From Aristolochia californica (Eukaryota; Streptophyta; Magnoliopsida; Piperales; Aristolochiaceae), in contig JARWKL010000007.1 of the NCBI GenBank assembly GCA_029961685.1, positions 24,933,013-24,997,012 of the forward strand: a stretch of 64,000 nt of DNA, read 5' to 3'. Position numbers and translations under genes: made by a program. Every line of letters begins with the position of its first letter. Positions within the stretch are counted from its first letter, which is position 1. This document shows positions 47,684 through 60,510 of the stretch, piece after piece. Below the pieces are notes generated by a model. It was given only the letters and a program-made list of their open reading frames with translations. It was not told the origin of the DNA and ran no database searches.

Positions 47684-48359
47684 ATAGCCCGTTACACATG
47701 ATAAATCACTTTACAATCATATATGATTGTTAGATCAAATTTTTGAAAATGGGCAAAATAAAGACTTGTTAGACTCGGGTAAATATCCCACCGAACGTTC
47801 ACTTGAGAATTTAATGAGCGTTTGTTATTCTCTTTAAAAGCTTTGGATCCATATGTCATTTGAATCTTTAACATGTTTCAAGCATGCATATCCATTTTTA
47901 AAACATGTGTAGAAAAAATCTCCTTCATGTAAAATTCCAAGCTTAATAGGGTTGGTCTAATGGAATTTCCCAAACTTGGATAACAAAACTTTTGTGCTCA
48001 TTTGTGGTGTGTGAATAGATATTTTTTATTTACATTAGTTATTATTTTAAATATTTTCCACACAGCAACTATAAATTTTTTATTTTGTTGTGAACTTTTT
48101 TGCCTTTTTTGTTTATGGGATGAAGGGGGAGCGAAAACTCAAAGTTCTGATTTAAGAAAAAAGTGTACATCTAAAATGGAAATGCACAATGCATAAATTT
48201 ACAGAGAGATATTTCCAAAGAGTGTGTTTATGTTTTATGGATCGTATGCACTCTTTTCGTTTTTATATCTAAGGTTTTGCAATCCTCGGGAAACGGGGGA
48301 GCCGAGCGATTTTAAACTGAGTGTTGACTTCAAATCCATAAGTCATTTCTTACAAAAAT
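47684..48359 (+). repeat. Reference example of monomer type C (676 bp)
   Basis: Type C is recognised by GATCAAATTTTTGAAAATG near position 55, GACTTGTTAGACTCGGG near 85, CATGTTTCAAGCATGC near 190, CTTAATAGGGTTGG near 260, GAATAGATATTTTTTATTT near 330, GGATCGTATGCACTCTTT near 555, and a G-rich CGGGGGAGCCGAGCG near 605 (CGGGGGAGGCGGGCG in most copies). The end reads TGTTGACTTCAAATCC, while A and B end TGTTGAATTGCAATCC. C shares the BamHI site with A. A copy of A follows directly at 48360. Confidence 0.93.
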
Positions 48360-49033
48360 ATAGCCTGTTACGCATGACAAATCACTTTACATTCATCTAT
48401 GATTGTTTGCTCAACTTTTTGAATATGGGCAAAATAATGGCTTGTTTGACCCGGGCAAATATCCCACCGCACGTTCACTTGAGAATTTAAAGAGCGTTTG
48501 TTATTCTCTTTAAAATCTTTGGATCCATAGGTCATTTGAATCTTTAACAGGTTTCTGGCATGCATATCCATTTTTAAAACATGTGTAGAAAAAATCTCCT
48601 ACATTTAAAATTTCTTGATATTAGTTCCGGACTAGAGGAATTTCCCAAACTTGGATAACAAAACTTTTGTCTTCATTTGTGGTGTGTGACTAAAATTTAT
48701 TCATTTACTTCTTTTATTATTTTAAGCTTTTTCCGTACATCAACAATGAAATTTTTATTTTGCTGTGATTTATTTGCCTATTTTTTTTACCGGATGAAGG
48801 GAGAGCGAAAAACTCGAAGTTTTGATTTAAGAAAAATGTGTACATCTAAAATGGAAATGCACAATGCACATTTGTAGAAAGAGATAATTCCAAAGAGTGT
48901 CTGTAACTTTTAGGGATTGTAAGCACCTTTTCGTTTTTATATCACAGTTTTTGCAATCGTCGGGAAAAATGGGTTGCAGAGGATTTTTAACTGAGTGTTG
49001 AATTGCAATCCATAAGTCATTTCATACAAAAAT

Positions 49034-49706
49034 ATAGCCCGTTACACATGATAAATCACATTACAATCATCTATGATTAATTATGTCAGCTTTTTGCAAA
49101 TGGGAAAAATAATGGCAAGTTTGACTCGGGTAAATATCCCAACGCAAGTTCACTTGAGAATTTAATGAGCGTTTGTTATTCTATTTAAGAGCTTTGCATC
49201 CATAGCTCATTTGCATCTTTAACATGTTTCAAACATGCATATCCATTTTTAAAACATGTGTGGACGAAATCTCTTTCTTGCAAAATTCCTAGCTAATAGG
49301 GTTAAACTACTGGAATTTCCCAAAATTGGTTAACAAAACTTTTGTGTTCATTTGTGTTGGGTGAATAAATTTTATTTATTTATATTTGTTATTTTTTAAG
49401 TTTTTTCCATACATCAACTATTTAATTTTCATTTTGTTGTAAGCTTTTTGCCTTGTTTGTTTTCGGGATGAAGGGAGAGCGAAAAGTCAAAGTTTTGATT
49501 TAAGAAAAAAGTGTACGTCTAAAATGGATAAGAACAATGCACAATTGTAGGGAGAGATAGTTCCAAATAGTATCTGTAAATTTTAGGGATTGTAAGCTCT
49601 TTTTAGTTTTTATATCTCAGGTTTTGCAATCGTCGTGAAAAATTGGCGGCAAAGGGTTTTTAATTGAGTGTTGAATTGCAATCCATAAGTGATTTCATAC
49701 AAAAAT
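49034..49706 (+). repeat. Reference example of monomer type B (673 bp)
   Basis: Type B is recognised by TTAATTATGTCAGCTTTTTG near position 45, GCAAGTTCACTTGAG near 110, TTTGCATCCATAGCTCATT near 160 (so the BamHI site of A and C is lost), CATGTTTCAAACATG near 190, CATGTGTGGATGAAATCTC near 220, and a telomere-like TTAGGGTTAAACTAG near 260. The far end has GTAAGCTCTTTTTAG and AAAAATTGGTGGCAGAGG; this copy reads AAAAATTGGCGGCAAAGG there. B is the type most often duplicated or turned into a chimera in this window. Confidence 0.93.
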
Positions 49707-50204
49707 ATAGCCCTTTACGCATGCTAAATCACTTTACAATCATCTATGATTCTTAGATCAAATTTTTGAAAATGGGCAAAATAATGACTCGTTAGACTCG
49801 GGTAAATAACCCACCGCACGTTCACTAGAGAATTTAATGAGCGTTTGTTATTCTATTTAAAATCTTTGGATCCATAGGTCATTTGAATCTTTAACATGTC
49901 TCAAGAATGCATATCCATTTTCAAAACACGTGTAGAAAAAATCTCCTTCAAGTAAAATTCCAAGCTTAAGAGGGTTGGACTAATGGAATTTCCCAAACTT
50001 GGATAACAAAACTTTTGTGTTCATTTGTGGTGTGTGAATAGATATTTTTTATTTACATTAGTTATTATTTTAAATATTTTCCACACATCAACTATAAAAG
50101 TTTTATTTTGTTGCGATCTTTTTTGCCTTTTTTGTTTACAGGATGAAGGGGGAGAGAAAACTCAAAGTTCTGGTTTAAGAAAAAAAGTGTACATCTAAAA
50201 TGGA

Positions 50205-50225
50205 AATGCACAATGCACAATGCAC
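50205..50225 (+). repeat. (AATGCAC)3 microrepeat in a C monomer
   Basis: Three tandem copies of the 7-mer occur where the standard C monomer has two. The same expansion occurs at 52234-52254 and 54265-54285 and accounts for the 682-683 bp length of those three C units. Confidence 0.9.
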
Positions 50226-50389
50226 AAATGTAGAGAGAGATAATTCCAAAGAGTGTCTGTATGTTTTAGGGACCGTATGCACTCTTTCGTTTTTATATCT
50301 AAGGTTTTGCAATCGTCGGCAAACGAGGGAGGCGGGCGATTTTTAACTGAGTGTTGACTTCAAATCCATAAGTCATTTCTTACAAAAAT

Positions 50390-52419
50390 ATAACCCGTTA
50401 CGCATGACAAATCACTTTAAAATCATCTATGATTGTTAGCTCAACTTTTTGAATATGGGCAAAATAATGGCTTGTTTGACTCGGGCAAACATCCCACCGC
50501 ACGTTCAGTTGAGAATTTCAGGAGCGTTTGTTATTCTCTTTAAAAGCTTTGGATCCATAGGTCATTTGAATCTTTAACATGTTTCTGGCATGCATATCCA
50601 TTTTTAAAACATGTGTAGAAAAAAATCTCCTTCATGTAAAATTCCAAGATAATAGTTTTGGACTAGTGGAATTTCCCAAACTTGGATAAAAAAACTTTTG
50701 TGTTCATTTGTGCTGTGTGAATAAATTTTTTTCATTTACTTTTTTTATATTTTTAAACTTTTTCCATACTTCAACTATGAAATTTTCATTTTGCTGTGAT
50801 CTATTTGCCTTTTTTGTTTACGGGATGAAAGGAGAACGAAAAACTCGAAGTTTTGATTTAAGAAAAATGTGTACATCTAAAACGGAAATGCACAATGCAC
50901 ATATGTTGAGAGAGATAATTCCAAAGAGTGTCTGTAATTTTTAGGGATTGTAAGCACCTTTTCGTTTTTATATCTCAGGTTTTGCAATCGTCAGGAAAAA
51001 TGGGTTGTGGAGGATTTTTAACTTAGTGTTGAATTGCAATTCATATGTCATTTCATGCAAAAATATAGCCCGTTACGCATGATAAATCACATAACATTCT
51101 TCTATGATTAATTATGTCAGCTTTTTGCTAATGGACAAAATAATGGCATGTTTGACTCGGGTAAATGTCCCACCACAAGTTTACTTGAGAATTTAGTGAG
51201 TGTTTGTTATTCTCTTTACAAGCTTTTCATCCATAGCTCATTTGCATCTTTAACATGTTTCAAACATGCATATCCATTTTTAAAACTAGTGTGGATGAAA
51301 TCTCTTTCTTGCAAAATTCCAAGCTATTAGGGTTAAACTAGTGGAATTTCCCAAAATTGGATAACAAAATATTTGTGTTCATTTGTGTTGGGTGAATAAA
51401 TTTTCTTTATTTATATTTGTTCTTGTTTAAATATTTTGCATACATCAACTATAAAATTTTCATTTTGTTGTAAGCTTCTTGCCTTGTTTTTTTTCAGGAT
51501 GAAGGGAGAGCGAAAAGTCAAAGTTTTGATTTAAGAAAAAAGTGTACATCTAAAAAGGAAAAGCACAATGCACAATTGTAGGGAGACATAATTCCAAAGA
51601 GTGTCTGTAATTTTTAGGGATTGTAAGCTCTTTTTAGTTTTTATATGTCAGGTTTTGCAATCGATGGGAAAAATTGGTGGCAGAGGATTTTTAACTGAGT
51701 GTTGAATTGCAATCCATAAGTCATTTCATACAAAAATATAGCCCGTTACGCATAATAAATCACTTTACAATCATCTATGATTGTTAGATCAAATTTTTGA
51801 AAATGGGCAAAATAATGACTTGTTAGAGTCGGGTAAATATTCCACCGCACGGTTACTTGAGAATTTAATGAGCGTTTGTTATTCTCTTTAAAACCTTTGG
51901 ATCCATACGTCATTTGAATCTTTAACATGTTTCAAGCATGCATATCGCTTTTTAAAACATGTGTAGAAAAAATCTCCTTCATGTAAAATTCCATGCTTAA
52001 TAGGGTTGGACTAATGGAATTTCCCAAACTTGGATAACAAAACTTTTGTGTTCATTTGTGGTGTGTGAATATATATTTTTTATTTACATTAGTTATTATT
52101 TTAAATATTTTCCACACATCAACTATAAAAATTTTATTTTGTTGTGATCTTTTTTTCCTTTTTTGTTTACGGGATGAAGGCTAGCGAAAACTCAAAGTTC
52201 TGGTTGAGGAAAAAAGTGTACTTCTAAAATGGTAATGCACAATGCACAATGCACAAATGTAGAGAGAGATATTTCCAAAGAGTGTCTGTATGTTTTAGGG
52301 ATCGTATGCACTCTTTCGTTTTTATATCAAAGGTTTTGCAATCATCGGGAAACGGGGGAGGCGGGCGATTTTTAACTGAGTGTTGACTTCAAATCAATAA
52401 GGTATTTCTTACAAAAAAA
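50390..52419 (+). repeat. HOR unit A-B-C (2,030 bp)
   Basis: Monomers are A 50390-51064, B 51065-51737 and C 51738-52419. C has three AATGCAC copies at 52234-52254 and shares CGCACGGTTACTTGAG, CATATCGCTTTTTAAAAC and GTACTTCTAAAATGG with the C at 53768 (which reads GTACTTCTAAAATGGAAATG). Confidence 0.92.
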
Positions 52420-54449
52420 ATAGCCCGTTACGCATGATAAATCACTTTACGATCATTTATGATTGTTAGCTCAACTTTTTGAATATGGGCAAAATAATGG
52501 CTTGTTTGACTTGGGCAAATATCCCACCGCACGTTCACTAGAGAATTTAATGAGCGTTTGTTATTCGCTTTAAAAGCTTTGGATCCATAAGTTATTTGAA
52601 TCTTTAACATGTTTCTGGCATGCATATCCATTTTTAAAACATGTGTAGAAAAAATCTCCTTCATGTAAAATTCCAAGATATTAGTTTTGGACTAGTGGAA
52701 TTTCACAAACTTGGATAACAAAACTTTTGTGTTCATTTGTGGTGTTTGAATAAATTTTCTTCATTTACTTTTTTTATTGTTTTAAAATTTTTCCGTACAT
52801 CAACTATGAAATTTTCATTTTGTTGTGATCTCTGTGCCTCTTTTGTTTACGGGATGAAGGGAGAGCAAAAAACTCGAAGTTTTGATTTAAGAAAAATGTG
52901 TACATCTAAAATGGAAATGCACAATGCACATATGTAGAGAGAAATAATTCCAAAGAGTGTCTATAATACTTAGGGATTGTAAGCACCTTTTCATTTTTAT
53001 ATCTCAGGTTTTGCAATCGTCGGGAAAAATGGGTAGCGGAGGATTTATAACTGAGTGTTGAATTGCAATCCTTAAGTTATTTCATACAAAAATATAGCCC
53101 GCTACGCATGATAAATCACATTACAATCATCTATGATTAATTATGTCAGCTTTTTGCAAATGGGTAAAAAAATGGCATGTTTGACTCGGGTAAATATCCC
53201 ACCGCAAGTTCACTTGAGAATTTAATAAGCGTATGTTATTCTCTTTAAAAGCTTTGCATCCATAGCTCATTTGCATCTTTAACATGTTTCAAACATGCAT
53301 ATCCATTTTTAAAACATGTGAGGATGAAATCTCTTTCTTGCAAAATTCCAAGCTATTAGGGTTAAACTAGTGGAATTTTCCAAAATTGGATAACAAAACT
53401 TTTGTGTTCATTTGAGTTGGGTGAATAAATTTTCTTTATTTATATTTGTTATTGTTTTAAATTTTTTACATACATCAACTATAAAATTTTTATTTTGTTG
53501 TAAGCTTTTTGCCTTGTTTGTTTTCGGGATGAAGGGAGAGCGAAAAGTCAATGTTTTGATTTAAGAAAAAAGTGTACATATAAAATGGAAAACCACAATG
53601 CACAATTGTAGGGAGAGATAATTCCAAAGTGTGTCTGTAATTTTTAGGGATTGTAAGCTCTTTTTAGTTTTTATATCTTAGGTTTTGCAATCGTCGGGAA
53701 AAATTGGTGGCAGAGGATTTTTAACTGAGTGTTGAATTGCAATCCATAACTCATTTCATACAAAAATATCGCCTATTATGCATGATAAATCACTTTACAA
53801 TCATCTATAATTGTTAGATCAAATTTTTGAAAAAGGGCAAAATATTGACTTGTTAGACTCGGGTAAATATCCCACCGCACGGTTACTTGAGAATTTAATG
53901 AGCATTTTTTATTCTCTTTAAAAGCTTCAGATCCATAGGTCATTTGAATCTTGAACTTGTTTCAAGCATGCATATCGCTTTTTAAAACATGTGTAGAAAA
54001 AATCTCCTTCTTGTAAAATTCTATGCTTAATAGGGTTGGACTAATGGAATTTCCCAAACTTGGATAAAAAAACTTTTGTGTTCATTTGTGGTGTGTGAAT
54101 ATATATTTTTTATTTAAATTAGTTATTATTTTGAATATTTTCCACACATCAACTATAAAACTTTTATTTTGTTGTGATCTTTTTTTCCTTTTTTGTTTAC
54201 GGGATGATGGGGGAGCGAAAACTCAAAGTTCTGGTTTAAGAAAAAAGTGTACTTCTAAAATGGAAATGCACAATGCACAATGCACAAATATAGAGAGAGA
54301 TATTTCCAAAGAGTGTCTGTATTTTTTAGGGATCGTATGCACTCTTTCGTTTTTATATCAAAGGTTTTGCAATCGTCGGGAAACGGGGGAGGCGGGCGAT
54401 TTTTAACTGAGTGTTGACTACAAATCAATAAGTCATTTCTTAAAAAAAT
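52420..54449 (+). repeat. HOR unit A-B-C (2,030 bp)
   Basis: Monomers are A 52420-53093, B 53094-53767 and C 53768-54449. A shares GGTGTTTGAATAAATT and GTGATCTCTGTGCC with the A at 54450. C has three AATGCAC copies at 54265-54285 and begins ATCGCCTATTATGC, a variant also seen in the C at 55793. Confidence 0.92.
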
Positions 54450-56466
54450 ATAGCCTGTTACGCATGACAAATCAATTTTCAATCATTTATGATTGTTAGC
54501 TCAACTTTTTGAATATGGGCAAAATAATGGCTTGTTTGACTCGGGCAAATATCCCACCGCACGTTCACTAGAGAATTTAATGAGCGTTTGTTATTCGTTT
54601 TAAAAGCTTTGGATCCATAGGTCATTTGAATCTTTAACATGTTTCTGGCATGCATATCAGATTTTTAAAACACGTGTAGAAAAAATCTCCTTCATATAAA
54701 ATTCCAAGATATTAGTTTTGGACTAGTGGAATTTCACAAACTTGGATAACAAAACTTTTGTGTTCATTTGTGGTGTTTGAATAAATTTTCTTCATTTACT
54801 TTTTTTTTTGTTTTAAACTTTTTCCGTACATCAACTATGAAATTTTCATTTTGTTGTGATCTCTGTGCCTTTTTTGTTTATGGGATGAAGGGAGAGCAAA
54901 AAACTCGAAGTTTTGATTTAAGAAAAATGTGTACATCTAAAACGGAAATGCACAATGCACATATGTAGAGAGAAATAATTCCAAAGAGTATCTATAATAT
55001 TTAGGGATTGTAAGCACCTTTTCCTTTTTATATCTCAGGTTTTACAATCGTCAGGAAAAATGGGTTGCGGAGGATTTTTAACTGAGTGTTGAATTGCAAT
55101 CCAAAAGTCATTTCATACAAAAATATAACCCGCTACTCATGATAAATCACATTACAATCATCTATGATTAATTATGTCAGCTTTTTGCAAATGGGCAAAA
55201 TAGTGGCATGTTTGACTCGGGTAAATATCTCACTGCAAGTTCACTTGAGAATGTAATGAGCGTTTGTTATTCTCTTTTTTGCATCCATAGCTCATTTGCC
55301 TCTTTAACATGTTTCAAACATGCATATCCATTTTTAAAACATGTGTGGACGAAATCTCTTTCTTGCAAAATTCGAAGCTATTAGGGTTAAACTAGTGGAA
55401 TTTTCCAAAATTGGATAACAAAACTTTTGTGTTCATTTGTGTTGGGTGAATAAATTTTCTTTATTTATATTTGTTATTGTTTTAAATTTTTTCCATACAT
55501 CAACTATAAAATTTTCATTTTGTTGTAAGCTTTTTGCCTAGTTTGTTTTCGGGATAAACGGAGAGCGAAAAGTCAAAGTTTTGATTTAAGAAAAGAGTGT
55601 ACATCTAAAATGGAAAAGCACAATGCACAATTGTTGGGAGAGATAATTCCAAAGAGTGTCTGTAATTTTTAGGGATTATAAGCTCTTTTTAGTTTTTATA
55701 TCTCAGGTTTTGCAATCGTAAGGAAAAATTAGTGGCAGAGAATTTTTAACTGAGTGTTGAATTGCAATCCATAAGTCATTTCATACAAAAATATCGCCTA
55801 TTATGCATGATAAATCACTTTACAATCATCTATGATTGTTAGATCAAATTTTTGAAAATGGGCAAAATAATGACTTGTTAGACTCGGGTAAATATCCCAC
55901 CGCACGGTTACTTGAGAATTTAATGAGCATTTGTTATTCTCTTTAAAAGCTTTGGATCCATAGGTCATTTGAATCTTTAACATGTTTCAAGCATGCATAT
56001 CCATTTTTCAAACATGTGTAGAAAAAATCTCCTTCATGTAAAATTCCAAGTTTAATAGGGTTGGACTAATGGAATTTCCCAAACTTGGATCACAAAACTT
56101 TTGTGTTCATTTGTGGTGTGTGAATAGATAATTTTTATTTACATTAGTAATTATTTTAAATATTTTCCACACATCAACTATAAAATTTTTATTTTGTTGT
56201 GATCTTTTTTGCCTTTTTTGTTTACGGATTATGGCGGAGCGAAAACTCAAAGTTCTGATTTAAGAAAAAAGTGTACATCCAAAATGGAAATGCACAATGC
56301 ACAAATGTAGAGAGAGATATTTCCAAAGAGTGTCTGTATGTTTTAGGTATCGTATGCACTCTTTCGTTTTTATATCTAAGGTTTTGCAATCGTCGGGAAA
56401 CGGGGGAGGCAGGCGATTTTTAACTGAGTGTTGACTTCAAATCCATAAGTCATTTCTTACAAAAAT
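54450..56466 (+). repeat. HOR unit A-B-C (2,017 bp)
   Basis: Monomers are A 54450-55124, B 55125-55792 (668 bp) and C 55793-56466. B lacks about 7 bp near 55278, where TTCTCTTT runs into TTTGCATCC without the usual AAAAGC. C keeps the ATCGCCTATTATGC start but has only two AATGCAC copies, so the shared tract ends within this unit. Confidence 0.92.
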
Positions 56467-58488
56467 ATAGCCCGTTATGCATGACAAATCACTTTACAAT
56501 CATCTATGATTGTTAGCTCAACTTTTTGAAAATGGGAAAAATAATGGCTTGTTTGACTCGAGCAAATATCCCACCGCACGTTCACTTGAGAATTTAATGA
56601 GCGTTTGTTATTCTCTTTAAAAGCTTTGGATCCATAGGTCTTTTGAATCTTGAACATGTTTCTGGCATGCATATCGATTTTTAAAACATGTGTAGAAAAA
56701 TTCTCCTTCATGTAAAATTCCAAGATATTAGTTTTGAACTAGTGGAATTTTCCAAACTTGGATAACAAAACTTTTGTGTTCATTTGTGGTGTGTGAATAA
56801 ATTTTCTTCATTTACTTTTTTTATTGTTTTAAACTTTTTCCATACATAAATTATGAAATTTTCATTTTGCTATGATCTATTTGGCTTTTTTTGTTTACAG
56901 GATGAAGGGAGAGCGAAAAACTCGAAGTTTTGATTTAAGAAAATTGTGTACATCTAAAACGAAAATGCAAAATGCACATATGTAGAGAGAGATAATTCCA
57001 AATAGTGTTTGTAGTTTTTAGGGATTGTAAGCACCTTTTCGTTTTTATATCTTAGGTTTTGCAATCGTCGGGAAAAATGGGTTGCAGAGGATTTTTAATT
57101 GAGTGTTGAATTGCAATCCATAAGTAATTTCATACAAAAATATAGCCCGTTACGCGTGATAAATCACATTACAATCATCTATGTTTAATTATGCCAGATT
57201 TTTACAAATGGGCAAAATAACGGCATGTTCGACTCGGGTAAATATCCCACCGCAAGTTCACTTGAGAATTTAATGAGGGTTTGTTATTCCCTTTAAAAGC
57301 TTTGCATCCATAGCTCATTTGCATCTTTAACATGTTTCAAACATGCATATCCATTTTAAAACATGTGTAGATGAAATCTCTTTCTTGCAAAATTCCAAGC
57401 TATTAGGGTTAAACTAGTGGAATTTCCCAAAATTGGATACCAAAACTTTTGTGTTCATTTGTGTTGGGTGAATGAATTTTCTTTATTTATATTTGTTATT
57501 GTTTTAAATTTTTTGCATACATCAACTATAAAATTTTTATTATGGTGTAAGCTTTTTGCCTTGTTTTTTTTCGGGATGAAGTGAGAGCGAAAAGTCATAG
57601 TTTTGATTTAAGAAAAAAGTGTACATCTAAAATGGAAAAGCACAATGCACAATTGTATGGAGAGATAATTCCAAAGAGTGTCTGTAATTTTTAGGGATCG
57701 TAAGCTCTTTTTAGTTTTTATATCTCAGGTTTTGCCATCGTCGGGAAAAATTGGTGGTAGAGGATTTTTAACTGGGTGTTGAATTGCAATCCATAAGTCT
57801 TTTCATACAAAAATATAGCCCGTTACGCATGATAAATCACTTTACAATCATCTATGATTGTTAGATCAAATTTTTCAAAATGGGCAAAATAATGACTTGT
57901 TAGACTCGGGTAAATATCCCACCGCACATTCACCTGAGAATTTAATGAGCGTTTTTTATTCTCTTTAAAAGCTTTGGATCCATAGGTCATTTGAATCTTT
58001 CACATGTTTCAAGCATGCATATCCCTTTTTAAAACATGTGTAAAAAAAATCTCCTTCATGTGAAATTCCAAGCTTAATAGGGTTGGACTAATGGAATTTC
58101 CCAAACTTGGATCACAAAACTTTTGTGTTCATTTGTGGTGTGTGAATAGATATTTTTTATTTAAATTTGTTATTATTTTGAATATTTTTCACACATCAAC
58201 TATAAAATTTTTATTTTGTTGTATCTTTTTTACCTTTTTTGTTTACGGGATGAAGGGGGAGCGAAAACTCAAAGTTCTTATTTAAGAAAAAAGTGTACAT
58301 CTAAAATGGAAACGCACAATGCACAAATGTAGAGAGAGATATTTCCAAAGTGTGTCTGTATGTTTTAGGGATCGTATGCACTCTTTCGTTTTTATATCTC
58401 AGGTTTTGCAATCGTCGGGAAGCGGGGGAGGTGGGCGATTTTTAACTGAGTGTTGACTTCAAATCCATAAGTCAATTCTTACAAAAAT
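56467..58488 (+). repeat. HOR unit A-B-C (2,022 bp)
   Basis: Monomers are A 56467-57141, B 57142-57814 and C 57815-58488. The 5' part of B carries TCTATGTTTAATTATGCC and GGCATGTTCGACTCGGG, variants otherwise found in block 3 more than 12 kb away. C shares CTTGGATCACAAAAC with the C at 55793. Confidence 0.92.
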
Positions 58489-60510
58489 ATAGCCCCTTAT
58501 GCATTAAAAAACACTTTATAATCATCTATGATTGTTAGCTCAACTTTTGGAATATGGGCAAAATAATGGCTTGTTTGACTCGGGCAAATATCCCACCGCA
58601 CGTTCACTTGAGAATTTAATGAGCGTTTGTTATTCTCTTTAAAAGCTTTCGATCCATAGGTCATTTGAATCTTTAACATGTGTCTGGCATGCATATCCAT
58701 TTTTAAAACATGTGTAGAAAAAATCTCCTTCATGTAAAATTCCAAGATATTAGTTTTTGACTAGTGGAATTTCACAAACTTGGATAACAAAACTTTTGTG
58801 TTCATTTGTTGTGTGTGAATAAATTTTCTTCATTTACTTTTTTTATTGTTTTAAACTTTTTTCGTACATCAACTATGAAATTTACATTTTGCTGTGATCT
58901 ATTTGCCTTTTTTGTTTACGAGATAAAGGGAGAGTGAAAAACTCGAAGTTTTGATTTTAGAAAAATGTGTACATCTAAAACGAAAATGCACAATGCACAT
59001 CTATAGAGAGAGATAATTCCAAAGAGTGTCTGTAATTTTTAGGGATTGTAAGCACCTTTTCTATTTTATATCTCAGGTTTTGCAAACGTCGGGAAAAATG
59101 GGTTGCGGAGGATTTTTAACTGAGTGTTGAATTGAAATCCATAAGTCATTTCATACAAAAATATAGCTCGTTACGCAAGATAAATCACATTACAATCATC
59201 TATGATTAATTATATCAGATTTTTGCAAATGGGCAAAATAATGGCTTGTTTGACTCGGGTAAATATCCCACCGCAAGTTCAGTTGAGAATGTAATGAGCG
59301 TTTGTTATTCTCTTTAAAAGCATTGCATCCACAGCACATTTACATCTTTAACATGTTTCAAACATGCAGATCACTTTTTAAAACATGTGTTGACGAAATC
59401 TCTTTGTTGCAAAATTCGAAACTATTAGGGTTAAACTAGTGGAATTTCCCAAAATTGGATAACAAAACTTTTGTGTTCATTTGTGTTGGGTGAATAAATT
59501 TTCTTTATTTATATCTGTTATTGTTTCAATTTTTTCCATACATCAACTATAAAATTTTCATTTTGTTGTAAGCTTTTTGCTTTGTTTGTTTTCGGGATGA
59601 AGGGAGAGCAAAAAGTCAAAGTTTTGATTTAAGAAAAAGGTGACCCTCTAAAATGGAAAAGCACAATGCACAATTGTAGGGAGAGATAATTCCAAAGAGT
59701 GTCTTTAATTTTTAGGGATTGTAAAATCTTTTTAGTTTTTATATCTCAGGTTTTGCAATCGTCGGGAAAAATTGGTGGGAGAGGATTTTTAACGGAGGGT
59801 TAAATTGCAATCCATAAGTCATTTCTTGAAAAGATATAGCCCGTTACGCATGAGAAATCACTTTACAATCATCTATCATTGTTAGATCAAATTTTTGAAA
59901 ATGGGCAAAATAATGACTTGTTAGACTAGGGTAAATATCCCACCGCATGTTCATTTGAGAATTTAATGAGCGTTTGTTATTCTCTTTAAAAGCTTTGGAT
60001 CCATAGGTCATTAGAATCTTTAACATGTTTCAAACATGCATATCCTTTTTTAAAACATGTGTAGAAAAAATTTCCTTCATGTAAAATTCCAAGCTTAATA
60101 GGGTTGCACTAATGGAATTTCCCAAACTAGGATAACAAAACTTTTGTGTTCATTTGTGGTGTGTGAATAGATATTTTTTATTTACATTAGTTATTATTTT
60201 AAATATTTTCCACACATCAACTGTAAAATTTTTATTTTGTTGTGATCTTTTTTGCCTGTTTTGTTTACGGGATGAAGGGGGATCCAAAACTCAAAGTTCT
60301 AATTTAAGAAAAAAGTGTACATCTAAAATGGAAATGCACAATGCACAAATGTTGAGAGAGATATTTCCAAAGAGTATCTGTATGTTTTAGGGATCGTATG
60401 CACTCTTTCGTTTTTATATCTAAGGTTTTGCAATCGTCGGGAAACGGGAGAGGTGGGCGATTTTTAACTGAGTGTTGACTTCAAATCCATAAGTCATTTC
60501 TTACAAAAAT
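58489..60510 (+). repeat. HOR unit A-B-C (2,022 bp)
   Basis: Monomers are A 58489-59162, B 59163-59835 and C 59836-60510, all of normal length. This is a clean trimer with scattered private changes (ATTAAAAAACACTTTATAATC at the start of A; GGGGGATCCAAAAC in C at about 60278, which creates an extra GGATCC). Confidence 0.92.

Larger units (their letters stand above)
44989..48359 (+). repeat. HOR unit A-B-(C/A)-B-C (3,371 bp)
   Basis: Monomers are A 44989-45662, B 45663-46335, a C/A chimera 46336-47010, B 47011-47683 and C 47684-48359. The chimera has C markers to about 46520 (GATCAAATTTTTG, GACTTGTTAGACTCGAG) and A markers from TTTCTGGCATGC onward. It replaces a C plus an A, so two trimers have lost one monomer between them. 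The two B units are close sisters, sharing TTCATAATTTAATG and GTATGTAATTTTTACGG. Confidence 0.92.
48360..50389 (+). repeat. HOR unit A-B-C (2,030 bp)
   Basis: Monomers are A 48360-49033, B 49034-49706 and C 49707-50389. C is 683 bp and carries three tandem AATGCAC 7-mers at 50205-50225, where most C units have two. A is rather diverged (GACTAAAATTTATTC, TTTTTTTTACCGGATG). Confidence 0.92.
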
